From: Bacteroidales bacterium
GTDB taxonomy: Bacteria > Bacteroidota > Bacteroidia > Bacteroidales > P3
Assembly (NCBI GenBank): GCA_017480785.1
Contig: JAFURZ010000003.1
Span: 1-64,000, forward strand
Reading direction: 5' to 3'
Length of the DNA stretch: 64,000 bases
Shown here piece after piece: positions 17,817-26,316 of this stretch. A program made the translations under genes and the position numbers. Position 1 is the stretch's first letter. Each line of letters starts with the position of its first letter. The notes under the pieces are model-generated. The model was not told where the DNA came from and did not search any database. It worked only from the letters and a program-made list of their open reading frames with translations.

Positions 17817-19628
17817 ATGAGGCGGGTCATAGTATTGATAATATGTTGTATGATGGGCACCGGCATGGTCACTGCGCAGCAGAGCGACGAGCAGGTGGCG
17901 GCCTACTACTACGACCATGGAGAGTATGCGCAGGCGGCGCAGCTCTATGAGGGCCTTTACAAGCGCGGAACCAACAGATACCATTACCAGCGGCTGCTGT
18001 CATCCTACCTGGCGCTGGAGCAGTACAAGGACGCGATGCGGCTCGTGGAGCGTCGGCAGAAGAGCCACCCGAAGGAGTTGTCTCTGTTGGTCGACGAGGG
18101 TACCGTCTACCACCGTCAGCGGCAGGAGAAGAAGGCCACGCGGTGCTATGACAGGGCCGTGGAGCACGTCGGCAGCAACCAGCAGCCGGTGGCCGACCTG
18201 GCGCAGGCGTTCCTCTCGGCCGGTCGGCCCGACTATGCCGCCCGCACCTACCTCGCCGCCCGTGCGGCCACGAGCAACCGCACCCTCTACTTCACCGAGT
18301 TGGTGACCGTCTATCAGCAGATGGGCGACTATGAGGCCATGACGGGTGAGTACTTCGACCTGCTGGACCATCAGCCCGGCATGATGGGCAGTGTGCAGGT
18401 GTCGATGCAGAAGATGTTGCAGGAAGCCCCCGACAGGAGGCTGGCCGACGGCGTCAGGCGCGCCCTCGTGAGCCGGGTGCGTGAGCATCCCGACAGCAAG
18501 GTGTATCTTGAGATGATGATATGGTTCTCGTTGCAGGAGAACGACTTCGCCTTTGCCCTGGAACAGGCCGAGGCTGCCGATGCCCGCTACCCCGAGGGGC
18601 AGGGCGACCAGGTGATGCGCGTGGCGCAGATAGCGCAGAAGAACGGCGCCCTCGACGTGGCGGCCGACGGCTACCGCTATGTGCAGCGCAAGGGGCAGGA
18701 GGGCGTACACTACTTCGACGCCCGCGTGGGCGAGCTGGAAGTGGATTTCGCCCGGATAAACCACCACTATGCTGTCGACTCCAAGTCGCTGGCCACCCTC
18801 AGAGGGAAGTACCTCTCGGCCTTCGACGAGCTGGGGCGCAACCTGCGCACGGTCGACCTGATGCGCCACTATGCAGCGCTGATGGCCTATTATGCCGACG
18901 ATGCACAGGAGGCCGTCAGCACGCTGGACGACGTGCTGGAGCTGCCGCGCCTCAAGCCGCAGGTGCGCGACGAGGTGAAACTCGAGTTGGGCGACCTGCT
19001 CCTCTTCGCCGGACAGACATGGGACGCCTCGCTGCTGTACATGCAGGTGGAGAAGGCCAACAAGAACGATGTGCTTGGTGCCGCGGCGAAGCTGCGCAAT
19101 GCCAAGCTCTCCTATTATAACCATGACTTCGAATGGGCCAAGTCGCAGCTCGACGTGCTGCGGTCGTCTACCAGCAAGTTTGTGGCCAACGACGCCATGG
19201 AGCTCTCGCTGCTTATCTCGGACAACATGGAGGACGACAGCACCTATGGCACGCTGGCCCTTTTTGCCGATGCCGACCTCCTGCTCTACCGCCAGCAGCT
19301 CGACTCGGCGTGGGAGGCTTTCGATGCCGTGGGCCGCTCGGCGCTGTCGCATCCGCTCTTCGACGAGGTGCTCATGCGCAAGGCGCAGATACGAATGAAA
19401 CAGGCTCGCTATGCCGAGGCCGACAGCTTGCTGCAGAGGGTGGTGGACTTCTACCCCTACGACATCACGGCCGACGACGCGCTGATGATGCGCGCCGAGC
19501 TCAACGAAGACCACCTGGCCAACCCGCAGACGGCGATGGAGTGCTACGAGAAGCTGCTGCTGGACTACCCTTCAAGCTTGTATGCAGACCGAGCCCGCAA
19601 GCAGTATAATAAATTGAAGACAAGATGA
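17817..19628 (+). CDS. Secreted tetratricopeptide repeat protein
   Basis: A 603-residue protein with a signal peptide (residues 1-20, ending MVTAQ). Helical TPR-like repeats fill almost the whole length, for example DEQVAAYYYDHGEYAQAAQLYEGL near 24-47 and a final pair near 510-590 (MRKAQIRMKQARYAEADSLLQRVVDFYP). Such periplasmic or surface TPR proteins serve as scaffolds; no partner is indicated. The stop overlaps the rsmA start (ATGA), so the two are translationally coupled. Confidence 0.85.
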   Translation: MRRVIVLIICCMMGTGMVTAQQSDEQVAAYYYDHGEYAQAAQLYEGLYKRGTNRYHYQRLLSSYLALEQYKDAMRLVERRQKSHPKELSLLVDEGTVYHRQRQEKKATRCYDRAVEHVGSNQQPVADLAQAFLSAGRPDYAARTYLAARAATSNRTLYFTELVTVYQQMGDYEAMTGEYFDLLDHQPGMMGSVQVSMQKMLQEAPDRRLADGVRRALVSRVREHPDSKVYLEMMIWFSLQENDFAFALEQAEAADARYPEGQGDQVMRVAQIAQKNGALDVAADGYRYVQRKGQEGVHYFDARVGELEVDFARINHHYAVDSKSLATLRGKYLSAFDELGRNLRTVDLMRHYAALMAYYADDAQEAVSTLDDVLELPRLKPQVRDEVKLELGDLLLFAGQTWDASLLYMQVEKANKNDVLGAAAKLRNAKLSYYNHDFEWAKSQLDVLRSSTSKFVANDAMELSLLISDNMEDDSTYGTLALFADADLLLYRQQLDSAWEAFDAVGRSALSHPLFDEVLMRKAQIRMKQARYAEADSLLQRVVDFYPYDITADDALMMRAELNEDHLANPQTAMECYEKLLLDYPSSLYADRARKQYNKLKTR

Positions 19629-20392
19629 ATGAGGTAAGAGCCAAGAAGTTTTTGGGACAGCATTTCCTCACCGACGAGGGCATCGCCCGCCGCATCGTCG
19701 ACAGTCTGTCGGCAGAGTCGCGGCAGGTGCTGGAGATAGGGCCTGGGATGGGAGTGCTCACCAAGTACCTGATGGAGCGGGAGGCCACCGACTTCCATGT
19801 GGTGGAGATAGACCGTGAGAGTGTGGTCTGGTTGCACGAGTATTATCCCGGTCTGGATGTCATCGAGGGAGACTTCCTGAAGATGGACCTAAGTTCCCTA
19901 TTCCATGATACTTGTGCCATCATTGGCAACTTCCCTTACAACATCTCGTCGCAGATACTCTTCAAGGTTTTCGAGCAGCGCAACCGCGTGACCGAGGTGG
20001 TCGGGATGTTCCAGAAGGAGGTGGCCGAGCGCGTCGCCGCCGGGCCTGGCAGTAAGACTTACGGCATCCTTTCAGTCTTGTTGTCGGCATTCTACGACAT
20101 TGAATACCTCTTCACAGTTCCCGAGTATGTCTTCAACCCTCCTCCCAAGGTCAAGTCGGCAGTCATCCGGCTCCGCCGAAATAATGTAACAGCCTTGGAA
20201 TGTGACGAGAAACTATTTGTTCAGACCGTCAAGGCAGGCTTCAACCAGCGTCGTAAAACCTTGCGCAATGCACTGCGTCAGCTGGCCATGCCCCTCGACA
20301 ATGTGCCGGAGAAGATGCTCGCCCAACGGGCTGAACAGCTGTCGGTAGACGAATTTGTAATCATTGTAAAATTCATAGAATCATGTCTATAG
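19625..20392 (+). CDS. rsmA: 16S rRNA (adenine(1518)-N6/adenine(1519)-N6)-dimethyltransferase RsmA (KsgA)
   Basis: A 255-residue SAM-dependent enzyme that dimethylates two adjacent adenines in helix 45 of 16S rRNA late in small-subunit assembly. Visible are KKFLGQHFLTDEGIARRIV at the N-terminus, the SAM motif LEIGPGMGVLTKYL (about residues 36-49), and the catalytic NFPYNISSQIL (about 103-113). The C-terminal helical domain includes AGFNQRRKTLRNAL. It overlaps neighbours on both sides by a few bases. Confidence 0.96.
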   Translation: MNEVRAKKFLGQHFLTDEGIARRIVDSLSAESRQVLEIGPGMGVLTKYLMEREATDFHVVEIDRESVVWLHEYYPGLDVIEGDFLKMDLSSLFHDTCAIIGNFPYNISSQILFKVFEQRNRVTEVVGMFQKEVAERVAAGPGSKTYGILSVLLSAFYDIEYLFTVPEYVFNPPPKVKSAVIRLRRNNVTALECDEKLFVQTVKAGFNQRRKTLRNALRQLAMPLDNVPEKMLAQRAEQLSVDEFVIIVKFIESCL

Positions 20393-20961
20393 TATCATAT
20401 ATCGTCATTGCCCTCGCTTTCGGGCTTGTCAATATGCTGCTCTTCCGCCGCTGCGGTGAGGCCACGCCGGTACGCCTCAGTGCCGGATTGCTTATTATAC
20501 TGGGCCAGTCGGCTATACATGCTGTTATGTTTTATCTGGGAGGCTTGCTGGGTATGTTGTTGTGCCTGCATTCGGTCGACGCCCCTGGTATGTATGACGA
20601 CATCAATGCGTACATCTTTCTGGGAATTGTCGTGGCGGTAATAGTCAGAATGTTATTCCCCTACTTGCGGAAAGAACCGCGATTGCCGATGTTCGACCTC
20701 GACCAGGGGCTGAGGTTTATTCTGATGACCCTCGTTACAGGTATCAATGTGTTTTTGGTGGGACTCGGTGCAGGCTTTGTCGAGGAGGTGAACCCGATAC
20801 ACAAGATGGTATGGCCGATGTTCATAGCCAGCCTGTTGCTGGGCTATTGGGGCCTAATGTTGGGTCGCCAGAAGGTAGAGATGCGCCCCCGCCGGTGGAT
20901 GGTCGTGGCCTGTGTGCTTCTTTTGGGCACAGCCATAGCCGCCTGCGTCAATGCCGGCTGA
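20383..20961 (+). CDS. MntP-like (DUF204) six-helix membrane protein with altered key residues
   Basis: A 192-residue protein with six predicted helices in two halves. The pattern follows manganese exporter MntP: ALAFGLVNMLL in helix 1, GLLIILGQSAIHAVMFYLGGLLGMLL in helix 2, and TLVTGINVFLVGLGAGF in helix 4. At the two positions where MntP has conserved Asp (MDAF and LDAM/IDAL) this protein has Asn. Transport of manganese is therefore doubtful. It starts 10 bp inside rsmA. The family call is by eye and moderately sure. Confidence 0.5.
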   Translation: MSIVSYIVIALAFGLVNMLLFRRCGEATPVRLSAGLLIILGQSAIHAVMFYLGGLLGMLLCLHSVDAPGMYDDINAYIFLGIVVAVIVRMLFPYLRKEPRLPMFDLDQGLRFILMTLVTGINVFLVGLGAGFVEEVNPIHKMVWPMFIASLLLGYWGLMLGRQKVEMRPRRWMVVACVLLLGTAIAACVNAG

Positions 20962-21021
20962 CCGAAGGCATTATTTTCGGCCTGATTGTTTTTTCTTTCT
21001 TCGCATATTAATATTTTTTCG

Positions 21022-21029
21022 TATCTTTG
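21022..21029 (+). promoter_or_regulatory. -7 promoter element for the 21063 gene
   Basis: TATCTTTG is a perfect -7 box, 34 bp before the ATG at 21063. The -33 region is only T-rich. Because the box overlaps the upstream TTG codon at 21027, that codon cannot be the translation start. Confidence 0.6.
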
Positions 21030-21062
21030 CATCGGTTTTTAATCGAAATAAATGACAAAGCT

Positions 21063-21476
21063 ATGGAAATGACAGTGCATATCAAACAGGGTGTCGGGGA
21101 CATACGGTTCCAGATGCCCGTGGAAGAGGTGGTGGCACTGCTCGGCACCGCCGACGAAGTGGAAAACATTGAGAACGCGGCCGATGAGTCTACCACGGTG
21201 TTACGATACAATACACTGGGAATGACTCTTTTCTTCGAGGGAGAGAATCCGGTGCTGGCTTGTATCGACATCAGCAACGAAGAGTGCATGATGATGGGAG
21301 AGCCGGTCTTCGACCTTGAGGAGAAGGCGCTGGTGCAATTGATGGTGAAGAACGGCTACACCGAGGAGGATGTCGACGACGAGGATTGGGGTGAACGCCG
21401 TGTGAGTTTCCCCGAAGGCAATATAGATTTCTTCTTCGACGAAGGGGAGCTCGTCTCCATTACGCTGGGAGCATGA
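21063..21476 (+). CDS. Conserved hypothetical acidic protein
   Basis: A 137-residue soluble, acidic protein (DDEDWGE, FFDEGELVS) with no signal peptide. I do not recognise the family. Beta-strand-rich patterns such as VLRYNTLGMTLFFEGENPVLACIDIS suggest a small folded domain. The start at 21063 (MEMTVHIKQG) is fixed by the promoter just upstream. It overlaps the WbqC gene by 4 bp (ATGA), so the two are probably cotranscribed and coupled. Confidence 0.7.
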   Translation: MEMTVHIKQGVGDIRFQMPVEEVVALLGTADEVENIENAADESTTVLRYNTLGMTLFFEGENPVLACIDISNEECMMMGEPVFDLEEKALVQLMVKNGYTEEDVDDEDWGERRVSFPEGNIDFFFDEGELVSITLGA

Positions 21477-22081
21477 GTGTTGCGCTGTTCAGCACGGCCT
21501 ATTTCCCTCCGTTGGCCTACCTGTCTGCCATGATGCGATACAGGGAGGTGCAGATAGAGGTGAAAGAGACATTCCCCAAGCAGACCTACCGCAACAGGAT
21601 GCTGATAATGACCGCCGAGGGTGTGAGAACGCTGTCGGTGCCGGTGGTGCGGAACAACCACAGCCGCACGGAGGAGGTGCGGATAGACTACAAGGAACGG
21701 TGGAACGTAGTCCATTTCCGGACACTGAAAGCAGCCTATGCCGCGTCACCCTACTGGCTTCACTACCAGGAGGATATAGAGCAGCTGCTGATGGAGCGTC
21801 GGGAGCGGCTGGTGGACCTCAACGGTGCAGTGCTGGCGTGGCTGTTGCGGAGCTTGAAGATTGACTGCCGGGTGTCGTCGACGGAGGACTTCCATCCCAT
21901 TGCCGGCGAGGCGACAGACTACCGCTATCTGTTTTCACCCAAGGAGCCGTCCCCAGAGCACACCTTCCCGCCATACTATCAAGTCTTTGCCGACAGACAG
22001 CCATTTGCGGCCAACCTCAGTGCACTGGACTTGCTGATGAACCTCGGACCAGAGTCGAAAGATTACCTTGAAACGATATGA
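21473..22081 (+). CDS. WbqC family protein
   Basis: A 202-residue member of the WbqC-like family. In some bacteria the family is linked to polysaccharide or aminosugar biosynthesis and in Bacteroidota is mostly of unknown role. Typical segments are STAYFPPLAYLSAMMRYREVQIEVKETFPKQTYRNR at the N-terminus and LSALDLLMNLGPESKDYL at the C-terminus. It overlaps both neighbours by 4 bp (21473-21476 and 22078-22081), forming a tightly packed operon 21063-23792. Confidence 0.8.
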   Translation: MSVALFSTAYFPPLAYLSAMMRYREVQIEVKETFPKQTYRNRMLIMTAEGVRTLSVPVVRNNHSRTEEVRIDYKERWNVVHFRTLKAAYAASPYWLHYQEDIEQLLMERRERLVDLNGAVLAWLLRSLKIDCRVSSTEDFHPIAGEATDYRYLFSPKEPSPEHTFPPYYQVFADRQPFAANLSALDLLMNLGPESKDYLETI

Positions 22082-23313
22082 AACACAAAATAATATTGAC
22101 ATTGCTATGGGTGGCCGCAGTCTCGGCGTTTGGCCAGGATGGGCCGCGGGTGCTCTTTATCGGTAACAGCTATACCAACGTGAACGACCTGCCACAGATG
22201 GTGGTGCAAGTGGCTGAAAGTATGGGTGAAACACTGAGTGTGGAGAGCAACACCCCTGGGGGTTGCACCTTCATGCAGCACTGCTCCAACCAGTCGATGA
22301 GCCTTATCCGTCAGGGAGGTTGGAGTGTGGTGGTACTGCAGGAACAAAGCCAGTACCCGTCGTTCCCGCAAGGGCAAGTGGAGCAGGAGGTCTTCCCCTA
22401 TGCAGCCCGTTTGGTCGACTCGGTCTATGCCCACAGTCCTTGTGCCGAGCCGATGTTCTACATGACCTGGGGCCATCAGAACGGCGACCCCCAGAATGCA
22501 CAGTACTTTCCGGTCCTGGGGACCTACGAGGGGATGGATAGCATGCTTGCCCTGCGGTATGTGCAGATGGCACACGACAACGACGCCTCCCTCTGTCCGG
22601 TGGGGCGGGTGTGGCGGTACATACCGGACAACTATTCCGACATAGGATTGTACGCCTCCGACGGCAGTCACCCCACGGTGGCAGGGACCTATGCGGCGGC
22701 CTGTGCCTTTTATGTCATGATTTTCCACCGTAATCCCGAGGATATCAGCTACAATCCCGGTCTCGCCGACAATGTGGCGCAGAAGGTCAGGTCGGCTGTG
22801 CGCGAAGTGGTTTATGAGCGGCTGGAACAATGGCGCCGCGCCAGACCCCAGGCAACGGTAGAGATTGGGGAGAGGACCGGCCTGACGGTGACATTGCGGG
22901 CCCATACCCACTTGGCCGACAGTCTGTGGTGGGATTTCGGCGATGGATTTGCGGCGACTCAAGACAGTGTGGTCAGCCACACCTATGCTGCTGCAGGCAG
23001 TTACGATGTCAGGCTGGTGGCCGGTCGCCACTGCATGGCCGACACCGCCACGCTACAGGTGAGCGTCGAAGACACTGGCTTGTCGATTTATGAGCCGTCG
23101 TCCAGAGAAATAACCATAGCTCCAAACCCGGCATCCGACCGGTTCTCCGTCTCGACCGGGAGTCCTGATGCCACCGTGCGGCTGTATGACAGCAGGGGGC
23201 GCCAGCTGCAGTCGGGCAGGGGGAGCCATGTGCTGGTCGATGTCTCCCTTCTCCCGCCAGGGGTCTATGTGCTCAGGGTGGGGGATGCGGTACGCAAAGT
23301 CGTTAAACGGTAA
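22078..23313 (+). CDS. Secreted SGNH/GDSL hydrolase with PKD domain and type IX sorting signal
   Basis: A 411-residue protein. The signal peptide covers residues 1-20 (ending VSAFGQ). An SGNH-type esterase domain covers about 23-240, with block I FIGNSYTNVNDLP and block V DGSHPTVAGTY containing the Asp-x-x-His pair. A PKD/Ig-like domain follows at about 262-330 (WWDFGDGFAATQDSVVSHTYAAAGSYDVRLV). The C-terminal type IX secretion domain (about 341-411) begins ITIAPNPASDRFSV and ends GVYVLRVGDAVRKVVKR. It is likely exported by the type IX system and acts on acylated glycans or lipids; the substrate is unknown. Confidence 0.85.
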   Translation: MKHKIILTLLWVAAVSAFGQDGPRVLFIGNSYTNVNDLPQMVVQVAESMGETLSVESNTPGGCTFMQHCSNQSMSLIRQGGWSVVVLQEQSQYPSFPQGQVEQEVFPYAARLVDSVYAHSPCAEPMFYMTWGHQNGDPQNAQYFPVLGTYEGMDSMLALRYVQMAHDNDASLCPVGRVWRYIPDNYSDIGLYASDGSHPTVAGTYAAACAFYVMIFHRNPEDISYNPGLADNVAQKVRSAVREVVYERLEQWRRARPQATVEIGERTGLTVTLRAHTHLADSLWWDFGDGFAATQDSVVSHTYAAAGSYDVRLVAGRHCMADTATLQVSVEDTGLSIYEPSSREITIAPNPASDRFSVSTGSPDATVRLYDSRGRQLQSGRGSHVLVDVSLLPPGVYVLRVGDAVRKVVKR

Positions 23314-23321
23314 ATAAAAAT

Positions 23322-23792
23322 ATGGAAAAGAGTCTGATTATCAGCTATCAGGAATATCAGGGCACGGAAGCGATGCCCACGGCCGACCGTGAGTTGTTGG
23401 AGATGGCGACACGAGCTGCCGCCGGAGCCTATGCCCCCTATTCATGCTTCCATGTGGGTGCTGCGATACGGCTGGCCGACGGACGTGTAGTGTGCGGCAA
23501 CAACCAGGAAAACGCCGCCTATCCGTCAGGGCTGTGTGCCGAACGGACTGCCCTTTTCGCCGCTTCGGCCCAGTATCCGGACCGGCGCGACTACGAGGCC
23601 ATCGCCATCATTGGAATCAATGAAAAGGGTGAACGCTGCGAGGCCTCGCCATGTGGCGCCTGTCGGCAGGCGATGGCCGAATATGAGCAGCAGCAGGGAC
23701 ACCCGCTGAGGGTGGTGTGCTTTGTCAGCGACGACTGCGTGAGGGTCTTCCGCAGTGTGGCTGACCTCCTGCCTTTTGCCTTCAATATGTAG
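23322..23792 (+). CDS. cdd: Cytidine deaminase
   Basis: A 156-residue zinc enzyme of pyrimidine salvage that deaminates cytidine and deoxycytidine. The zinc and catalytic motifs are intact: CAERTALF (Cys and catalytic Glu, about residues 67-74) and PCGACRQAMAE (about 107-117). The substrate loop NNQENAAYPSGLCAER is typical of the tetrameric form. It starts 8 bp after the SGNH hydrolase gene and probably shares its transcript. Confidence 0.93.
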   Translation: MEKSLIISYQEYQGTEAMPTADRELLEMATRAAAGAYAPYSCFHVGAAIRLADGRVVCGNNQENAAYPSGLCAERTALFAASAQYPDRRDYEAIAIIGINEKGERCEASPCGACRQAMAEYEQQQGHPLRVVCFVSDDCVRVFRSVADLLPFAFNM

Positions 23793-23849
23793 GGCCAGAC
23801 GCACCCAAAACCACAGGTGGCACCGCGGCCCCTCCCCCACGGCCTCCGT

Positions 23850-23980
23850 GCCCCACTTCCTCTGCCATTTCTACGGTAGTATTACGGTTGTTCTTCGGCT
23901 GTTCTTCGGGAAAAAGCGTAATACTACCGTAATACTGTAAAAGAACAGTTAAGGAAAACCCAGAGGATGTGGGGGTTGGA
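23850..23980. repeat. Palindromic element, family B copy 1
   Basis: The left arm holds 11-bp units starting at 23873 (ACGGTAGTATT), 23884 and 23895. The right arm holds the reverse complement (AATACTACCGT, 23920-23930). Outer flanks CCCCACTTCCTCTG and GAGGATGTGGGGG (23963-23975) are shared with copy 2 at 47686-47818, where the unit array is more complete. This copy is partly decayed: two left units read ACGGTTGTTCT and TCGGCTGTTCT. It lies between cdd and the PpiD-like gene. Confidence 0.8.
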
Positions 23981-24071
23981 GAGGGATGATTTCGCCGGTT
24001 CCATGTGTGAAAACGACGCGTCTGTCTTGTTCAATATGTAAAAAATATTTCGTCGGTTGCGAAAAAATTTG

Positions 24072-24079
24072 TATCTTTG
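24072..24079 (+). promoter_or_regulatory. -7 promoter element of the PpiD-like gene
   Basis: TATCTTTG within an AT-rich region, about 110 bp upstream of the start at 24190. The leader contains a small GC hairpin region near 24095-24140. The -33 box is not clear. Confidence 0.55.
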
Positions 24080-24189
24080 CACCTTTGACAAGCAGTGCGA
24101 AAGGCATGTAAAATGCCTTGCAGCGCACTGGTTGCCAGTGGATTGATATATAAGTAACAACATAAAAAAACAACTAACAATTACAGAAA

Positions 24190-26316
24190 ATGGGAATCAT
24201 TGGAAGTATTAGAAAGCATTCGTGGGTGGCTGTGGCCATCGTAGGTATTGCTATTTTGGCTTTTATTCTTGGCGACTTGACCAAGAACCGTGGAGGAATC
24301 CCCGATGTGGGCAAGGTCAATGGCACCACGATGACCTCGCAACGTTTCAACGAATTGTTGACTGAAGCCGAGGACAATTACAAGATGCAGTATCAGGTGG
24401 CACAGGTGCCCTCCGAGGTCGAGATGCAGTTGCGCGACCAGGTGTGGCAGCAGTTTGTCGAGGAGACTCTGTTGGAAGGAGAGACGGCCAAGCTCGGCCT
24501 CACCGTGACTCCGGCCGAGATGAACGACATGTATGTCGGCCAGTTCATCCACCCCTACATCCGCCAGTCGTTCACCGACCCCAAGACGGGCGTGTACGAC
24601 ATCCAGCAGGTGAACTACTGGATTGAGAACTTCAGCAATATCGACACCATGCGCCGCCGCCAGTGGGTGGAGCTGGAGAAGGCCGTGAAGACCGACCGTG
24701 AGCAGCAGAAGTATTCGACCCTCCTTTCGAGCGGCTTCTATATGCCCAAGGCTATCAGCGAGAAGGTGTCCTCTTATGCGCAGCAGGCTTCCAACATCCG
24801 CGTGGTGGCCCTGCCGTATATGGATGTGACCGATGAGGAGGCCGCCGTGGTCGATGCCGACTACAAGGCCTATTACGACGAGCATAAGGCCGAGTTCCGT
24901 ATCCGCGAGGAAATGCGTGAGCTCGAGTTTATCACCTATCCCGTCAATCCCACCGCCGAGGACCTCGCCGAGATAGGACAGGAGGTGCAGAAGGTGTGGA
25001 ACGAACTCCAGACGGTCCCCGACGATGAGTTGGCCTTCTTTGTCAATGCCGAGTCGGACCGCAGCTATGACTCCACCTATGTCAAGGCCAGTGCCTTCCG
25101 TGCACCGTTCGACGAGCTGATTGCCGCCGCCGGTGCCGGCCAGCTGATTGCTCCCCAGCAGGTGGGCAACGAGTGGATGATGGCCAAGGTGTTGGGCAGT
25201 GCGGTACGCCCCGACAGCCTGCGGGCCAGCGTGGTGTATGTCCTCAACGAGAAGGCCGGTGGCGGAATCACCCGCTCCAACGACCAGGCCAAACACCTTG
25301 CCGACAGCGTGCTGGCTCTCGTCAACAGCAAGAAGATGACCTTTGAGCAGGCCGTCAGTCAGTTCAGTGACGACCCGCAGAAGGATGAGACCCGCGGCGA
25401 CATGAACTGGCAGCTCGATGGTGGCTACGGCTTCCTCAACGAGCAGATTGTCAACACTCCCGTGGGCAGCAGCTTCCTTTTCGAGCATCCGCAGGGAGTC
25501 GGCTACTTTATTGTCAAGGTGACCGACAAGACTCCCGCCACCAAGAAATACCGTGTGGCCATGATTACCCGCGAGATTGTCCCCTCGAACAACACCAACC
25601 GTGCCGTGTATAACGAAGCCAACCGTTTTGCCGGCCAGAACCGCACCATCGACGCCCTCGATGCCGCGGCCCGCGAGCAGAACCTGCAGGTGCGCAATGC
25701 CCAGGTCTATTTGATGGACGACCGTATGGCCGGTGTCGCCAATGCCCGTAGCATAGTGCAGTGGGCATACAACGAGGATACCAAGGTGGGCGATGTGGCC
25801 GACCAGGTATATGAGTGCGACGGCATGTTCGTCGTGGTTGCCTTGAAGGACATTTACAAGAAAGGTTTTGCCACGCTGGAGCAGGTGCGTCCGATGATAG
25901 AGCAGCAGGTGCGCGTGGAGAAGAAAGCCCAGTTGCTGATGGATCGCGCCTCGGCAGCCGTCAAGGCCGGTCAGGACATCCAGTCGGTGGCCGTGGCACT
26001 GAACGCCCCTGTCGATACCCTCGACAGCATAGCTTTCGGTGACATGAACCTCCAGAAGTTCGGCATGGAGCCCAAGGTTATCTCTGCCGTGGCTGCCACG
26101 CAGAGTGGCTTGGTGGGTCCTGTGAAGGGCGCCAATGGCGTCTATGTGGTGCAGGTCGACAGCAAGGTGCCGCACGAGTCCACCGGCTATGAGCTGGCCC
26201 GTATGGCTCAGATGTACCAGTACAAGACTATGCGCGACAACCGCCGTGCCTGGCCCGTCACACAGGTGCTGCGCGACGCCGCCAAGATTACCGACCAGCG
26301 CAACAAGTTCTTCTAG
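24190..26316 (+). CDS. PpiD/SurA-like peptidylprolyl isomerase, membrane-anchored
   Basis: A 708-residue periplasmic foldase. A single N-terminal membrane anchor (about residues 10-30, HSWVAVAIVGIAILAFILGDL) is followed by a SurA_N-type chaperone region (VGKVNGTTMTSQRFNELL...). One parvulin-type (PPIC) domain is likely near 335-450, where SVLALVNSKKMTFEQAVSQFSDDP is seen, with a second degenerate repeat after it. Bacteroidota proteins of this size are annotated as SurA N-terminal/PpiD. It assists outer-membrane protein folding. The next gene starts on the last base of its stop codon. Confidence 0.88.
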   Translation: MGIIGSIRKHSWVAVAIVGIAILAFILGDLTKNRGGIPDVGKVNGTTMTSQRFNELLTEAEDNYKMQYQVAQVPSEVEMQLRDQVWQQFVEETLLEGETAKLGLTVTPAEMNDMYVGQFIHPYIRQSFTDPKTGVYDIQQVNYWIENFSNIDTMRRRQWVELEKAVKTDREQQKYSTLLSSGFYMPKAISEKVSSYAQQASNIRVVALPYMDVTDEEAAVVDADYKAYYDEHKAEFRIREEMRELEFITYPVNPTAEDLAEIGQEVQKVWNELQTVPDDELAFFVNAESDRSYDSTYVKASAFRAPFDELIAAAGAGQLIAPQQVGNEWMMAKVLGSAVRPDSLRASVVYVLNEKAGGGITRSNDQAKHLADSVLALVNSKKMTFEQAVSQFSDDPQKDETRGDMNWQLDGGYGFLNEQIVNTPVGSSFLFEHPQGVGYFIVKVTDKTPATKKYRVAMITREIVPSNNTNRAVYNEANRFAGQNRTIDALDAAAREQNLQVRNAQVYLMDDRMAGVANARSIVQWAYNEDTKVGDVADQVYECDGMFVVVALKDIYKKGFATLEQVRPMIEQQVRVEKKAQLLMDRASAAVKAGQDIQSVAVALNAPVDTLDSIAFGDMNLQKFGMEPKVISAVAATQSGLVGPVKGANGVYVVQVDSKVPHESTGYELARMAQMYQYKTMRDNRRAWPVTQVLRDAAKITDQRNKFF

